Position numbers and translations under genes: made by a program. Shown here in pieces: positions 52,140 to 60,177 of a stretch of 64,000 bases of DNA. This DNA is from Sphingomonas sp. Leaf230 (GTDB taxonomy: Bacteria; Pseudomonadota; Alphaproteobacteria; Sphingomonadales; Sphingomonadaceae): NCBI RefSeq assembly GCF_001421745.1, contig NZ_LMKW01000001.1:984464-1048463 (forward strand). Direction: 5' to 3'. How positions within the stretch are numbered: the stretch's first letter is position 1; each line of letters opens with the position of its first letter. The notes beneath the pieces are model-generated. The model was not told where the DNA came from. It did no database searches and saw nothing but the letters and a program-made list of their open reading frames with translations.

Positions 52140-53111
52140 ATGATGCGGAAGGCTATTTTTCTTTCCGTGGGCGCGTGCCTGCCACTGTTGGCGGGATGCA
52201 ACCGCCACCAGTCGACGCTCGCGCCGTTCGGTGAGGAGGCGGACAAGGTCCTCTCGATCACCATCGTCCTGGTCATCGGCGCGATCATTCTCGCGGGCGG
52301 GCTCGCGTTGCTGATGCGCCACGCGATGCGCGCGCCGGAAGGTCGGCTGACGCACCAGGGCGGCATGAAGCTGGTGCTGTGGCTCGGCGGCATCGGCCCT
52401 TCAATCCTGCTGCTGGGCCTGCTGCTCTACGCCCTCCCAGCGATGCGGCCGCGCGAGGTGGCCAACAGCGATCTGCGGATCGGCGTCGAGGGCGAGCAAT
52501 TCTGGTGGCGCGTCCGCTATGCGCCGCCGGGCGGTTCGGTAGTCGAGACCGCGAACGAACTGCGCCTCCCCGTCGGCCGCACCGTTGAACTGTCGCTGCG
52601 CAGCCCCGACGTGATCCACAGCTTCTGGGTGCCGGGACTCGCCGGCAAGATGGACATGATACCCGGCCGCACCAACCGGCTCGTAGTCCGCGCGACCAAG
52701 GCGGGGACGTACCGCGGTGTCTGCGCGGAGTTCTGCGGGCTTGGTCATGCACTGATGGCGTTCGACGTGATCGCGATGGAGCCAGCGGCGTTCGAGCGCT
52801 GGCTCGCTGGGCAGCGCAAGCCCGCCGTCGTTACCGCGTCGCCTGGCGCGCGCCTGTTCGCGAGTTACGGCTGTAGCGGTTGTCACAGCGTCCGCGGCGT
52901 CGGCCCGGTGGCGAAGATCGGCCCCGACCTGACGCACTTCGGGTCGCGCCCGACGCTCGCCGCGGGTGTGCTGCCGATGACCCACGCCAACATCGCCGGC
53001 TTCGTCCGCGATCCCGGCAAGACCAAGCCCGGCGTGCGGATGCCAGCCTTCCCGCAGATGTCGGCCGCCGAAGCCGACCAGATCGCAAGCTATCTTCAGG
53101 GGCTCAAATGA
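52140..53111 (+). CDS. ctaC: Cytochrome c oxidase subunit II fused to cytochrome c (caa3 type)
   Basis: A 323-residue protein from ATG 52140 (ATG 52143 is an alternative; AAGG is just upstream). The N-terminus is a lipoprotein signal, LLAGC, with lipid-carrying Cys20. Two membrane helices follow (about 38-60 and 78-100). The CuA site is complete: His160 (VIHSFWVPG), Cys195, Glu197, Cys199, His203 and Met206 in CAEFCGLGHALM. The fused cytochrome c domain has CSGCH (245-249) and the distal Met in RMPAFP. It accepts electrons from cytochrome c or its own haem and passes them to subunit I. Its stop overlaps the next start as ATGA. Confidence 0.95.
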   Translation: MMRKAIFLSVGACLPLLAGCNRHQSTLAPFGEEADKVLSITIVLVIGAIILAGGLALLMRHAMRAPEGRLTHQGGMKLVLWLGGIGPSILLLGLLLYALPAMRPREVANSDLRIGVEGEQFWWRVRYAPPGGSVVETANELRLPVGRTVELSLRSPDVIHSFWVPGLAGKMDMIPGRTNRLVVRATKAGTYRGVCAEFCGLGHALMAFDVIAMEPAAFERWLAGQRKPAVVTASPGARLFASYGCSGCHSVRGVGPVAKIGPDLTHFGSRPTLAAGVLPMTHANIAGFVRDPGKTKPGVRMPAFPQMSAAEADQIASYLQGLK

Positions 53112-55654
53112 CCACCGAGAGCACCCAATATATCGCACCCGACCAGAATGATCCCGCGGTCCGCAAGGGTCAGGAAGATCGTCTGCGTGAAGTCTGGAAA
53201 CCACCCACCGGCTGGTTCTTCCGCTGGACCGACGTCAACAACAACCGGATCGGCGTGTGGTACACGCTGACCGCGTTCGGCTTCATGCTGTTTGCAGGCG
53301 TGCTCGCGCTGATCATGCGGACACAGCTGGCGGTACCGAACAACGATCTCGTCACGGCGAATACGTTTAACCAGCTGTTCACGCTGCACGGCTCGATGAT
53401 GATGTTCCTGTTCGCGGTGCCGATGTTCGAGGCGGTGTCGATCATCCTCCTGCCGCAGCTGCTCGGCGCGCGCGACCTGCCGTTTCCGCGGCTGTCGGGG
53501 TTCGGATACTGGTCGTTCCTGATCGGCGGCGTGTTCGTGTCGGGCTCGATCTTCTTCGACGCGGCACCCGATGGCGGCTGGTTCATGTATCCGCCGCTGA
53601 CGACGCGCACCGATTTGAGCGGGCTCGGTGCGGATATCTGGATGCTGGGGCTAAGCTTCATCGAGGTATCGTCGGTCGCCGCTGCGGTCGAGCTGATCGT
53701 CGGCGTGCTGAAATGCCGCCCGCCGGGCATGCGGCTCAACCTGATGCCGCTCTACGCCTGGTACATCCTGGTCGTCGCGGTGATGATCCTGTTCGCCTTC
53801 CCGCCGCTGATCGCGGGCGATGTGCTGTTCGAGATGGAGCGGCTGCTCAACTGGCCGTTCTTCAACGCGGAAAAGGGCGGCGATCCGCTGCTATGGCAGC
53901 ACCTGTTCTGGATCTTCGGCCACCCCGAGGTCTACATCGTCTTCCTGCCGTCGATCGCGCTGTTCGCGATGCTGATCCCGACCTTCGCGCAACGCCATCT
54001 GCTCGGCTATCCGTGGATCGTGCTCGCCGCGGTAGGGACGGCGTTCCTGAGCTTCGGGCTGTGGGTCCACCACATGTTCACGACCGGCCTGCCGAAGATC
54101 AGCCTCGCCTTCTTCGCGGCAGCGTCGGAAGCGGTGGCGATCCCGACCGGCGTGCAGATCTTCGTATTCATCGCGACGCTCTGGGCCGGCAACGTCAAGA
54201 AATCGACGCCGCTGCTCTACGCCAGCGGAAGCCTCGCGGTGTTCGTGATCGGCGGGCTGACCGGCGTGATGGTCGCGGTCGCGCCGTTCGACTGGCAGGC
54301 GCACGACACGTATTTCATCGTCGCACATCTTCACTACGTGCTGATCGGTGGCACACTGCTGCCGCTGTTCGCCGGGCTGTATTATTACTGGCCGCTGGTG
54401 ACGGGGAAGAAGCTGTCTGACCGAATCGGGCGGATCGCGTTCTGGATCATGTTCGTGGGCATGAACCTGACCTTCTTCCCGATGCATCTGTCGGGGCTGC
54501 TCGGCATGCCGCGTCGCGTGTTCACCTATCCGGAGGAACTCGGCATCGGCGGGCTCAACCTCGCCTCGACCGCGGGCTCGTACATGTTCGCGCTCGGCGT
54601 GCTGATCGTGTGCATCGACCTCGCGCTATCGCCGCGTCGCCCGAAGGCGCCGCGCAACCCGTGGAACGCCGGGACGCTCGAATGGCTCGCGCTGCCCGAC
54701 GATGAGGATTGGGGTATCCGCTCGGTGCCGCTGATCGAAAGCCGCTATCCGATCTGGGACCAGAAGAACTTCGTCCAGAAAGTTGACGAGGGCCGGTTCT
54801 TCCTGCCCGACGCGGAGGAGATGCGGCGCGAGTCGATCATCACCACCGTGCTCGACGCACGCCCGGTGCAGGTGATCCGTCTCGGTACGCCGAGCGTAAA
54901 GCCGATGATGACCGCGGTCGCACTCGCCGGCGTGTTCATCCTGACGACCTACCACCTCTATATCTGGTCGGCGGTCAGCGGCGTCGCGACGCTCGCGTGC
55001 GTGCTGTGGTGGCTGTGGACCGGCACCGCCGAGATCCCCGAAAAGCCGACCAAGCATATCGGCCACGGCATCGAAGTGCCGCTCTATACCTCCGGGCCGT
55101 CGGCGCCGGGCTGGTGGGCGATGTTCATCACGATGATGGCGGACGCGACCGCGTTCTCGGGGCTGGTGTTCGGCTATTTCTTCTTCTGGACGATCCACAA
55201 TGATTTTCCGCCGAGCGGGGTCGGGCTGAACGGGCCGGGCGTGTTCTGGCCGATGGTCGCGTTGGCGTTGACGCTCACCGGCTGGGCCGCAACCATCGGT
55301 GCGCGCGAAGTGCATCGCCGCGGCAACGTCGCCGCGGGTCGCGCGCTGCTGGTCGTCGGGATCGTCGCGACGCTGTCGAGCCTGTTCGCGGGGCTCGCGG
55401 GCCCCTGGTATTCGGGGCTCGATCCCGAACTCCACGTCTATCCTGCAATCGTCTGGACGCTGGCGATCTGGACTGCGGTCCACGCAGCGATCGGGGTCAT
55501 CATGCAGGCCTACACGCTCGCGCGCAGCCTCGCAGGCAAGATGACGCCGGTCTATGACGCGGACCTGCGCAACATCACCGTGTACCACCATTTCCTCGCG
55601 CTGACGGGCATCGTGACGTTCTGCACGATCGGCCTGTTCCCGGGTGTCGCATGA
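53108..55654 (+). CDS. ctaD: Cytochrome c oxidase subunit I-III fusion
   Basis: An 848-residue fusion from ATG 53108. Residues 45-545 are subunit I: haem a ligand His94 (FTLHGSMMMF), CuB ligands His272 in GHPEVY, where Tyr276 forms the His-Tyr crosslink, and His321-His322 (VHHMF), and the two haem ligands in HLHY (His407, His409). Glu274 in GHPEV marks an A-type oxidase with a proton-channel glutamate. After a soluble linker (560-640) about seven helices of subunit III follow (GWWAMFITMMADATAFSG onwards to FCTIGLFPGVA). It reduces oxygen to water and pumps protons. The I-III fusion is characteristic of certain caa3 oxidases. Confidence 0.95.
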   Translation: MTTESTQYIAPDQNDPAVRKGQEDRLREVWKPPTGWFFRWTDVNNNRIGVWYTLTAFGFMLFAGVLALIMRTQLAVPNNDLVTANTFNQLFTLHGSMMMFLFAVPMFEAVSIILLPQLLGARDLPFPRLSGFGYWSFLIGGVFVSGSIFFDAAPDGGWFMYPPLTTRTDLSGLGADIWMLGLSFIEVSSVAAAVELIVGVLKCRPPGMRLNLMPLYAWYILVVAVMILFAFPPLIAGDVLFEMERLLNWPFFNAEKGGDPLLWQHLFWIFGHPEVYIVFLPSIALFAMLIPTFAQRHLLGYPWIVLAAVGTAFLSFGLWVHHMFTTGLPKISLAFFAAASEAVAIPTGVQIFVFIATLWAGNVKKSTPLLYASGSLAVFVIGGLTGVMVAVAPFDWQAHDTYFIVAHLHYVLIGGTLLPLFAGLYYYWPLVTGKKLSDRIGRIAFWIMFVGMNLTFFPMHLSGLLGMPRRVFTYPEELGIGGLNLASTAGSYMFALGVLIVCIDLALSPRRPKAPRNPWNAGTLEWLALPDDEDWGIRSVPLIESRYPIWDQKNFVQKVDEGRFFLPDAEEMRRESIITTVLDARPVQVIRLGTPSVKPMMTAVALAGVFILTTYHLYIWSAVSGVATLACVLWWLWTGTAEIPEKPTKHIGHGIEVPLYTSGPSAPGWWAMFITMMADATAFSGLVFGYFFFWTIHNDFPPSGVGLNGPGVFWPMVALALTLTGWAATIGAREVHRRGNVAAGRALLVVGIVATLSSLFAGLAGPWYSGLDPELHVYPAIVWTLAIWTAVHAAIGVIMQAYTLARSLAGKMTPVYDADLRNITVYHHFLALTGIVTFCTIGLFPGVA

Positions 55655-56052
55655 CAGAGCCAAAGTCTGACCGGAAGCATTGGGCGCGCGACCTGAAGGT
55701 GACGCTGTGGACGCTGATCGTCCCGCCGACGATCTGGGCCGTGCATTTCCTGTTCTGCTACCTGTGGGTCGCGGTGACCTGCGCGAAATCGTCAAGACCG
55801 GGAACGGCGTTGACCGGCTTCCCGCTCGCGACGCTGATCGCGACGATCGTGGCGCTGCTGGGGATCGTCGCGGCGGGTTACATCGCGAAGGTCCAGTCGG
55901 AGACCCCGGGCGATCCGGCGCCGCACGAACAGGGCACCGCAATCGATCGCCTCCGCTTCCTCGCTCTGTCGACCCGGTTGCTGGCGGGGCTGAGCTTCGT
56001 CGCGGTGATCTTCACCGCGTTGCCCGTCATCATGTTCGGCGACTGCCGATGA
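55651..56052 (+). CDS. Small membrane protein of the caa3 oxidase operon
   Basis: A 133-residue protein starting at ATG 55651 in an ATGA overlap with the oxidase stop. It has three likely membrane helices (TLWTLIVPPTIWAVHFLFCY; ATLIATIVALLGIVAAGYIA; LSFVAVIFTALPVIMF) separated by polar loops, and a Cys in the first helix and at the C-terminus. I do not know a named family. Small membrane proteins at this position in caa3 operons are usually unannotated and could help assembly or stabilise the complex. It overlaps the following CtaG-like gene by four bases. Confidence 0.8.
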   Translation: MTEPKSDRKHWARDLKVTLWTLIVPPTIWAVHFLFCYLWVAVTCAKSSRPGTALTGFPLATLIATIVALLGIVAAGYIAKVQSETPGDPAPHEQGTAIDRLRFLALSTRLLAGLSFVAVIFTALPVIMFGDCR

Positions 56053-56669
56053 GACGCGCGAGCCTCGCACTGGGCGCCGTGCTAGTCCCGCTCGGCTGGG
56101 CCTTCGCCGCAGCGCCGCTCGGCATGGTCGGGCATATGGCGGGTCACATGATCGCGGTCGCCGTGGCCGCGCCGTTCCTGGCGTACGGGATCGCCGGGAG
56201 CCGCTTCGATCCCGCCGAGCGCTGGCCGACGGTCGTGACCCCACTCGCGATGTCGCTCGTCGAACTCGTCGTCGTATGGCTCTGGCACCTCCCCGCGCTG
56301 AGGCTCCGCGTCGACATGCAACCACTCGCGCTACTGATCGAACAGGCCAGCTTCCTCATTGCCGGCGTCCTCCTGTGGAGCGCAGTCCTCGGGACCCGCA
56401 TCGGCGGCGCCACCGACCGTCGCGCGTCGGGCGTTGCCGCATTGCTGCTGACATCGATGCACATGACCCTGCTCGGAGCGCTGATCGGCCTCGCCCCGCG
56501 ACCGCTCTACGCGATGATGGCGATGCACCCGGCAACACACGGCCTCGACGCACTCGAAGACCAGCAACTCGGCGGCGTCGTCATGCTGATGGTCGGCGCG
56601 GCGAGCTATTTCATCGGCGGGCTCGCGATGCTCGGCGGACTGTTGAAGACACGGAGCGCGACCGCATGA
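56049..56669 (+). CDS. ctaG: Cytochrome c oxidase assembly protein, CtaG-like (caa3 type)
   Basis: A 206-residue polytopic membrane protein from ATG 56049, ATGA-coupled. It resembles the Bacillus-type CtaG family (caa3_CtaG): five or so helices with histidines at MVGHMAGHMIAV, WLWHLPALR, SMHMTLLGALIG and HPATHGLDALEDQQLGG. The Bacillus-type protein is required for caa3 oxidase formation. This fits an operon that encodes the whole enzyme. It ends in an ATGA overlap with the cytochrome c gene. Confidence 0.82.
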   Translation: MRRASLALGAVLVPLGWAFAAAPLGMVGHMAGHMIAVAVAAPFLAYGIAGSRFDPAERWPTVVTPLAMSLVELVVVWLWHLPALRLRVDMQPLALLIEQASFLIAGVLLWSAVLGTRIGGATDRRASGVAALLLTSMHMTLLGALIGLAPRPLYAMMAMHPATHGLDALEDQQLGGVVMLMVGAASYFIGGLAMLGGLLKTRSATA

Positions 56670-57694
56670 CGATCCGGATAACCTGGGCGCGCGCTGCCGC
56701 CGCGATTCTCGCGCTGGCACTCGCCGGGCTGCTGTTCGCTTGGTCGGGCGTGTTCAACATCGCCGCCTCGTCGGGCCATTGGAAGATCACCGACTGGTTC
56801 CTCCACTGGACGATGCGCAACTCGGTCCGCACCTACGCCGCCGTCACCGCGCCCGACGATCCCAAGGCGAACGAGGGTCTCGTCAGCGCCGCCGGGCTGT
56901 TCAAGGCGAGCTGCGCCTCGTGCCACGGCGCGCCCGGCGTCCGCCCGCTCCCCGTGATGCAGGCGGCGACGCCCCCTGCCCCCGACCTGTCGATCAACGC
57001 GCGCGAGTGGACCGACAAGCAGATCTTCTGGATCCTCAAGCACGGCGTCAAATACACCGGCATGCCAGGCTGGGCCGCCAAGGACCGCGACGACGAAGTC
57101 CGCCGCATGGTCGCCTTCGTCCGCCTGCTGCCGGAGATGTCGCCTGCCACCTATCACTCGCTGACCGAAGTGCCGGGTATCGCCGATGCCAGGATCGCGA
57201 CGTGCGCCGGCTGTCACGGTGCCGACGGACGTGGCCGCGGCCAGCCCGACATGCCAGTACTCGGCGGGCAGAGTCCCGCGTATCTCCGCGCGGCGCTGGA
57301 AGCCTATGCGACTGGAAAGCGGCAGAGCGCGGTGATGGCGAACGCCGCGGCGACACTGACGCCTGAGGACATGACGCGCCTCGCGGATCACTTCGCGGCG
57401 ATGCCGGGGATCGGCGGCGTCACGCCATCGGGATCGACCGCGGCGGCCCGGATCGACCGCGAGGGGTTGCCGAAGGTGCAGCTCCCCGCGTGCTCGAGCT
57501 GCCACGCCCCCGGCAAGCCCTACCCCGTGCTCGCCGGCCAGCGCGCCAACTACATAGCCCAACGCCTCCGCAACTGGCGCGGTGACGAGACGGTAGTCGA
57601 CGCGCGGAAGTCCCAATCGACGATGCCGGTGATCGCGCGTCGTATCCCGGAGGATATGATTGATCCGCTTGCGCAGTATCTCGCGGGTCGCTGA
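56666..57694 (+). CDS. Triheme cytochrome c family protein of the oxidase operon
   Basis: A 342-residue protein from ATG 56666 with one N-terminal membrane helix (about residues 8-27) and three haem-binding sites: CASCH (near residue 83), CAGCH (near 178) and CSSCH (near 277). Between them are cytochrome-c4-like segments (GVKYTGMPGWAAKDRDDEV, MPVLGGQSPAYLRAALEAY). It likely serves as membrane-anchored electron donor to the caa3 oxidase, carrying electrons from the bc1 complex or other dehydrogenases. It closes the operon, in which every junction is a four-base overlap. Confidence 0.9.
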   Translation: MTIRITWARAAAAILALALAGLLFAWSGVFNIAASSGHWKITDWFLHWTMRNSVRTYAAVTAPDDPKANEGLVSAAGLFKASCASCHGAPGVRPLPVMQAATPPAPDLSINAREWTDKQIFWILKHGVKYTGMPGWAAKDRDDEVRRMVAFVRLLPEMSPATYHSLTEVPGIADARIATCAGCHGADGRGRGQPDMPVLGGQSPAYLRAALEAYATGKRQSAVMANAAATLTPEDMTRLADHFAAMPGIGGVTPSGSTAAARIDREGLPKVQLPACSSCHAPGKPYPVLAGQRANYIAQRLRNWRGDETVVDARKSQSTMPVIARRIPEDMIDPLAQYLAGR

Positions 57695-57699
57695 ATTAC

Positions 57700-57755
57700 C
57701 GCGTAGGTGATGCCGTCGGCACTTGCACGCAAGGCTGTCGCGTCATGCCTACGCG
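57700..57755. other. Multi-stem inverted repeat after the oxidase operon
   Basis: CGCGTAGG (57700-57707) is exactly complementary to CCTACGCG (57748-57755). Inside are two short hairpins, TGCC-GTC-GGCA (57711-57721) and CTTG-CACG-CAAG (57722-57733). The element begins six bases behind the last stop and could end or protect the operon transcript. No T-run follows. No gene is visible in the rest of the 57756-57862 gap. Confidence 0.4.
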
Positions 57756-57862
57756 TGCCTGGGACCATAGCTTAGTGCTTGCCCCCTGAAGGCAGTCTCG
57801 AATTTTCTCAGCCGCGGACTGGCTTTCCCAAATGCCAGACCGCAGTTGGTCGCGTCGCGGTG

Positions 57863-59089
57863 TCACCTAGCTGTCTGCAGCGGAGCCAGGTGTGAAACGA
57901 GCCGCCGGGAAAATGTGGCGGCGGGACACACTAGGCTCGCGCAACCTGGGATCTTCAACGCTACGAGCGAAGCGGATTGCCCGAGCCCCCGGAGGGTCTC
58001 GGGCGACTGGGTGCGGTACGACACCCGCACGAACCGGGCACCGGTGCTTGCGTCACGCAGGCGTTCGATCAATAGCGCCCCGCCCGGCGGAACGTCGTTG
58101 GTGGCATAGCCCGGCGCTTTCAGATCGACCCGAAGCGCGGCGGCGAGCGCCGTGACGTTGGTGTCATGCCCCATGAATACCGTCAGCCGCGGTCCCGTTG
58201 AGGACAAGGATGCCAGCACCTCGCGGCCGAGCACGGCGGCTTGATGCGCGGCCATATAGGACGGATGCGTGTACACGGCGAACAAGGCGGCATGCAGCGC
58301 GCCGAGCTGCTCGATAGTCGCAGGATCCGCGCGGCCCCAACCAACGCTCTCGCGTGGCAGGCCCTCGACCTCCTGCAGCAGCAGTACCTGCGCGATACCG
58401 GAGGCGGCGCGGATCGGCCCCGCCAGCACGAGATCGTGGCCATCGGCGCTTGCGCTGACCGCCGGCGTGCCAGCAGGGACGCATCCCCGCTCCACCGACG
58501 TACACCCAAGCACCTGAGCGAGTCGCGCTAGCGCAGCGCCGTGACGTCGGGCGAGTGCCGCCATGCCGCCCGTCTCACGGTTGATGGATGCAATCCCTAC
58601 GCGCGCGTCGAAGGCCGTCGCCCGTGCACGCAAGGGTTCGAAGATCGCGTCCGCGGTACCGAGGGGTTTGTGTTCGATGGCGAGATCGCAGCCGGGCGCA
58701 AGACCCTCCGCATAGGCCTGCCCGCTCGCGATCGTCCGATCGGAAGTGTTCGACCTGATCCGGACGACACCCGCCAGACACCCATTTGGCGTCATCAACC
58801 CGCGCGCCGCGAGCAACCGTCGGTCGTACGCCGCCACCTGTTCGAGGGCCCGCACGCCATGCGGGGTGATCCGACTTTCAGCCACAGGCCAGGCCGGCCA
58901 CGGTGCACCGGTGCGGGTGTCCAACGGCACCTCGCCGTCGAGCGGCGCGCGGATGCCGTGGCGCATGACCAGCACTGCCCGCTCGACCACCAAGACGCGC
59001 TTCGGCGCGGCGCTAGCGATCGAGCCGATCAGCAGCGCGGCGACGGCACACAGGGTCCTGAAACCACGCGACGTCAAGTTGCACCTCAT
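57863..59089 (-). CDS. Histidine acid phosphatase (phytase/glucose-1-phosphatase family), secreted
   Basis: A 408-residue protein counted from ATG 59089, which overlaps the phospholipase stop as ATGA; an ATG 15 bases upstream is possible. After a signal peptide (to about residue 28, ASA) comes the branch signature RHGIRAP (43-49), with the nucleophilic His44 and phosphate-binding arginines, and near residue 313 the proton-donor motif GHDTNV. Four or more cysteines suggest disulfides. Branch-2 histidine phosphatases hydrolyse phytate, inositol phosphates and sugar phosphates in the periplasm. Its coupling to a phospholipase C-like enzyme and a TonB receptor points to inositol phosphates as substrate. 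Confidence 0.9.
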   Translation of the reverse strand: MRCNLTSRGFRTLCAVAALLIGSIASAAPKRVLVVERAVLVMRHGIRAPLDGEVPLDTRTGAPWPAWPVAESRITPHGVRALEQVAAYDRRLLAARGLMTPNGCLAGVVRIRSNTSDRTIASGQAYAEGLAPGCDLAIEHKPLGTADAIFEPLRARATAFDARVGIASINRETGGMAALARRHGAALARLAQVLGCTSVERGCVPAGTPAVSASADGHDLVLAGPIRAASGIAQVLLLQEVEGLPRESVGWGRADPATIEQLGALHAALFAVYTHPSYMAAHQAAVLGREVLASLSSTGPRLTVFMGHDTNVTALAAALRVDLKAPGYATNDVPPGGALLIERLRDASTGARFVRVSYRTQSPETLRGLGQSASLVALKIPGCASLVCPAATFSRRLVSHLAPLQTAR

Positions 59090-60177
59090 GGTTGCAGGCT
59101 GCAACCGCCGGACACACGCACCGGACTGCAGCGCGCCATCGCCTTGCCCGGCAACGTTACCGCGAAGCCGACATGCAGCGGGTCGGGGGCGCCAGGGTAA
59201 TAGTCGGTGCTGACCGCCTGCGCGCCACTCGCCAGGGCGGCGTTCGCCTTGGCATAGTCGCGGCTGCGGGCTTCCACCGTGCCGGCGTCGGTGCGGGTGC
59301 GAACGATCACGCCCTCGGCGACCCAGCGCCGGATCCGCTCGCCATCGACCAGCGGGTCCTGGACGATCTGGATGGCGGACTCGGGCTGGTCGTCCGCATA
59401 CCAGCCGAACATTGCCCGACCGGCGAGCGAAGGATGGCCGGCGCGGTAGACATCCGACACCGCCTTGCGCACGTCGAGCAGAACGTAGATCCGTCCCCTC
59501 GCCGCCGTCAGCGTCGGCCAGCCACGGGTGTGTACTGCTTCGCGCAGGCTCGGTGCCGTACCGCGGACCTCGTCCGGCGTGATCAGACGCTTACCCGGCA
59601 GCACGGATCGAATCTCCACGTCGAGCGCATCGAGCAGCGTCTCGTCATCGAGCGGTATCGGGCTGCTGATCTCCGGCCGCTGCGACGGCGTGTCGGCGGC
59701 GTTAATGGTGATCATGATCGGCAGATGCCGCGGGTGCGCGCGCGACCAGCGGTTCACTTCGCCGAGGCACCGGACCAGCGTCACGCAGGTGCTGATGTAA
59801 TCTACGTCGGGAATGTGGAAGACCTTGTACCCGGGCTTGAGCATCGCCGCACGATCGAAGCTCGTCGTTTCGCCTGCCGCCTTTGCCCACGCCTCGCCCT
59901 TGGGCGACGCATAGCGCCCGCCCTCGGGGTCGGCGAAGATATCGATCTCGATCTGGCGCACCCCGCGGTCGAGTTGCTGCGCGAGCGGCAGGTGGTAATA
60001 GTCCAGCCCCTCCGCCATCCGCGGCTCGGCGGCACGGATCTTCGCCATCGCCGCCGTCGGAATCCGTGCCTTGAAGCTGTTGTGCGAGCCGATCACCTGA
60101 ATGTCGTTCATCGCCCGCTGTGCCGTCGCGCCGGTCGAAACCAGCGCGGCGGCGGCTAGTAGCATCGACCTGAGCAT
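59086..60177 (-). CDS. Phosphoinositide-specific phospholipase C-like secreted protein
   Basis: A 363-residue protein from ATG 60177, sharing one base with the receptor stop (TGATG). The signal peptide is MLRSMLLAAAALVSTGATAQ. The X-domain starts QVIGSHNSFK with catalytic His32, followed by RQIEIDIFADPEGG, the metal-binding acidic strand, HIPDVDYISTCVTL with the second catalytic His, and ITINAADTPSQRPE. This is the Ca2+-dependent PI-PLC-C1-like family. It would cleave phosphatidylinositol or related lipids, releasing inositol phosphate for the coupled phosphatase. It is in an operon with that phosphatase and the upstream TonB receptor. Confidence 0.88.
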   Translation of the reverse strand: MLRSMLLAAAALVSTGATAQRAMNDIQVIGSHNSFKARIPTAAMAKIRAAEPRMAEGLDYYHLPLAQQLDRGVRQIEIDIFADPEGGRYASPKGEAWAKAAGETTSFDRAAMLKPGYKVFHIPDVDYISTCVTLVRCLGEVNRWSRAHPRHLPIMITINAADTPSQRPEISSPIPLDDETLLDALDVEIRSVLPGKRLITPDEVRGTAPSLREAVHTRGWPTLTAARGRIYVLLDVRKAVSDVYRAGHPSLAGRAMFGWYADDQPESAIQIVQDPLVDGERIRRWVAEGVIVRTRTDAGTVEARSRDYAKANAALASGAQAVSTDYYPGAPDPLHVGFAVTLPGKAMARCSPVRVSGGCSLQP

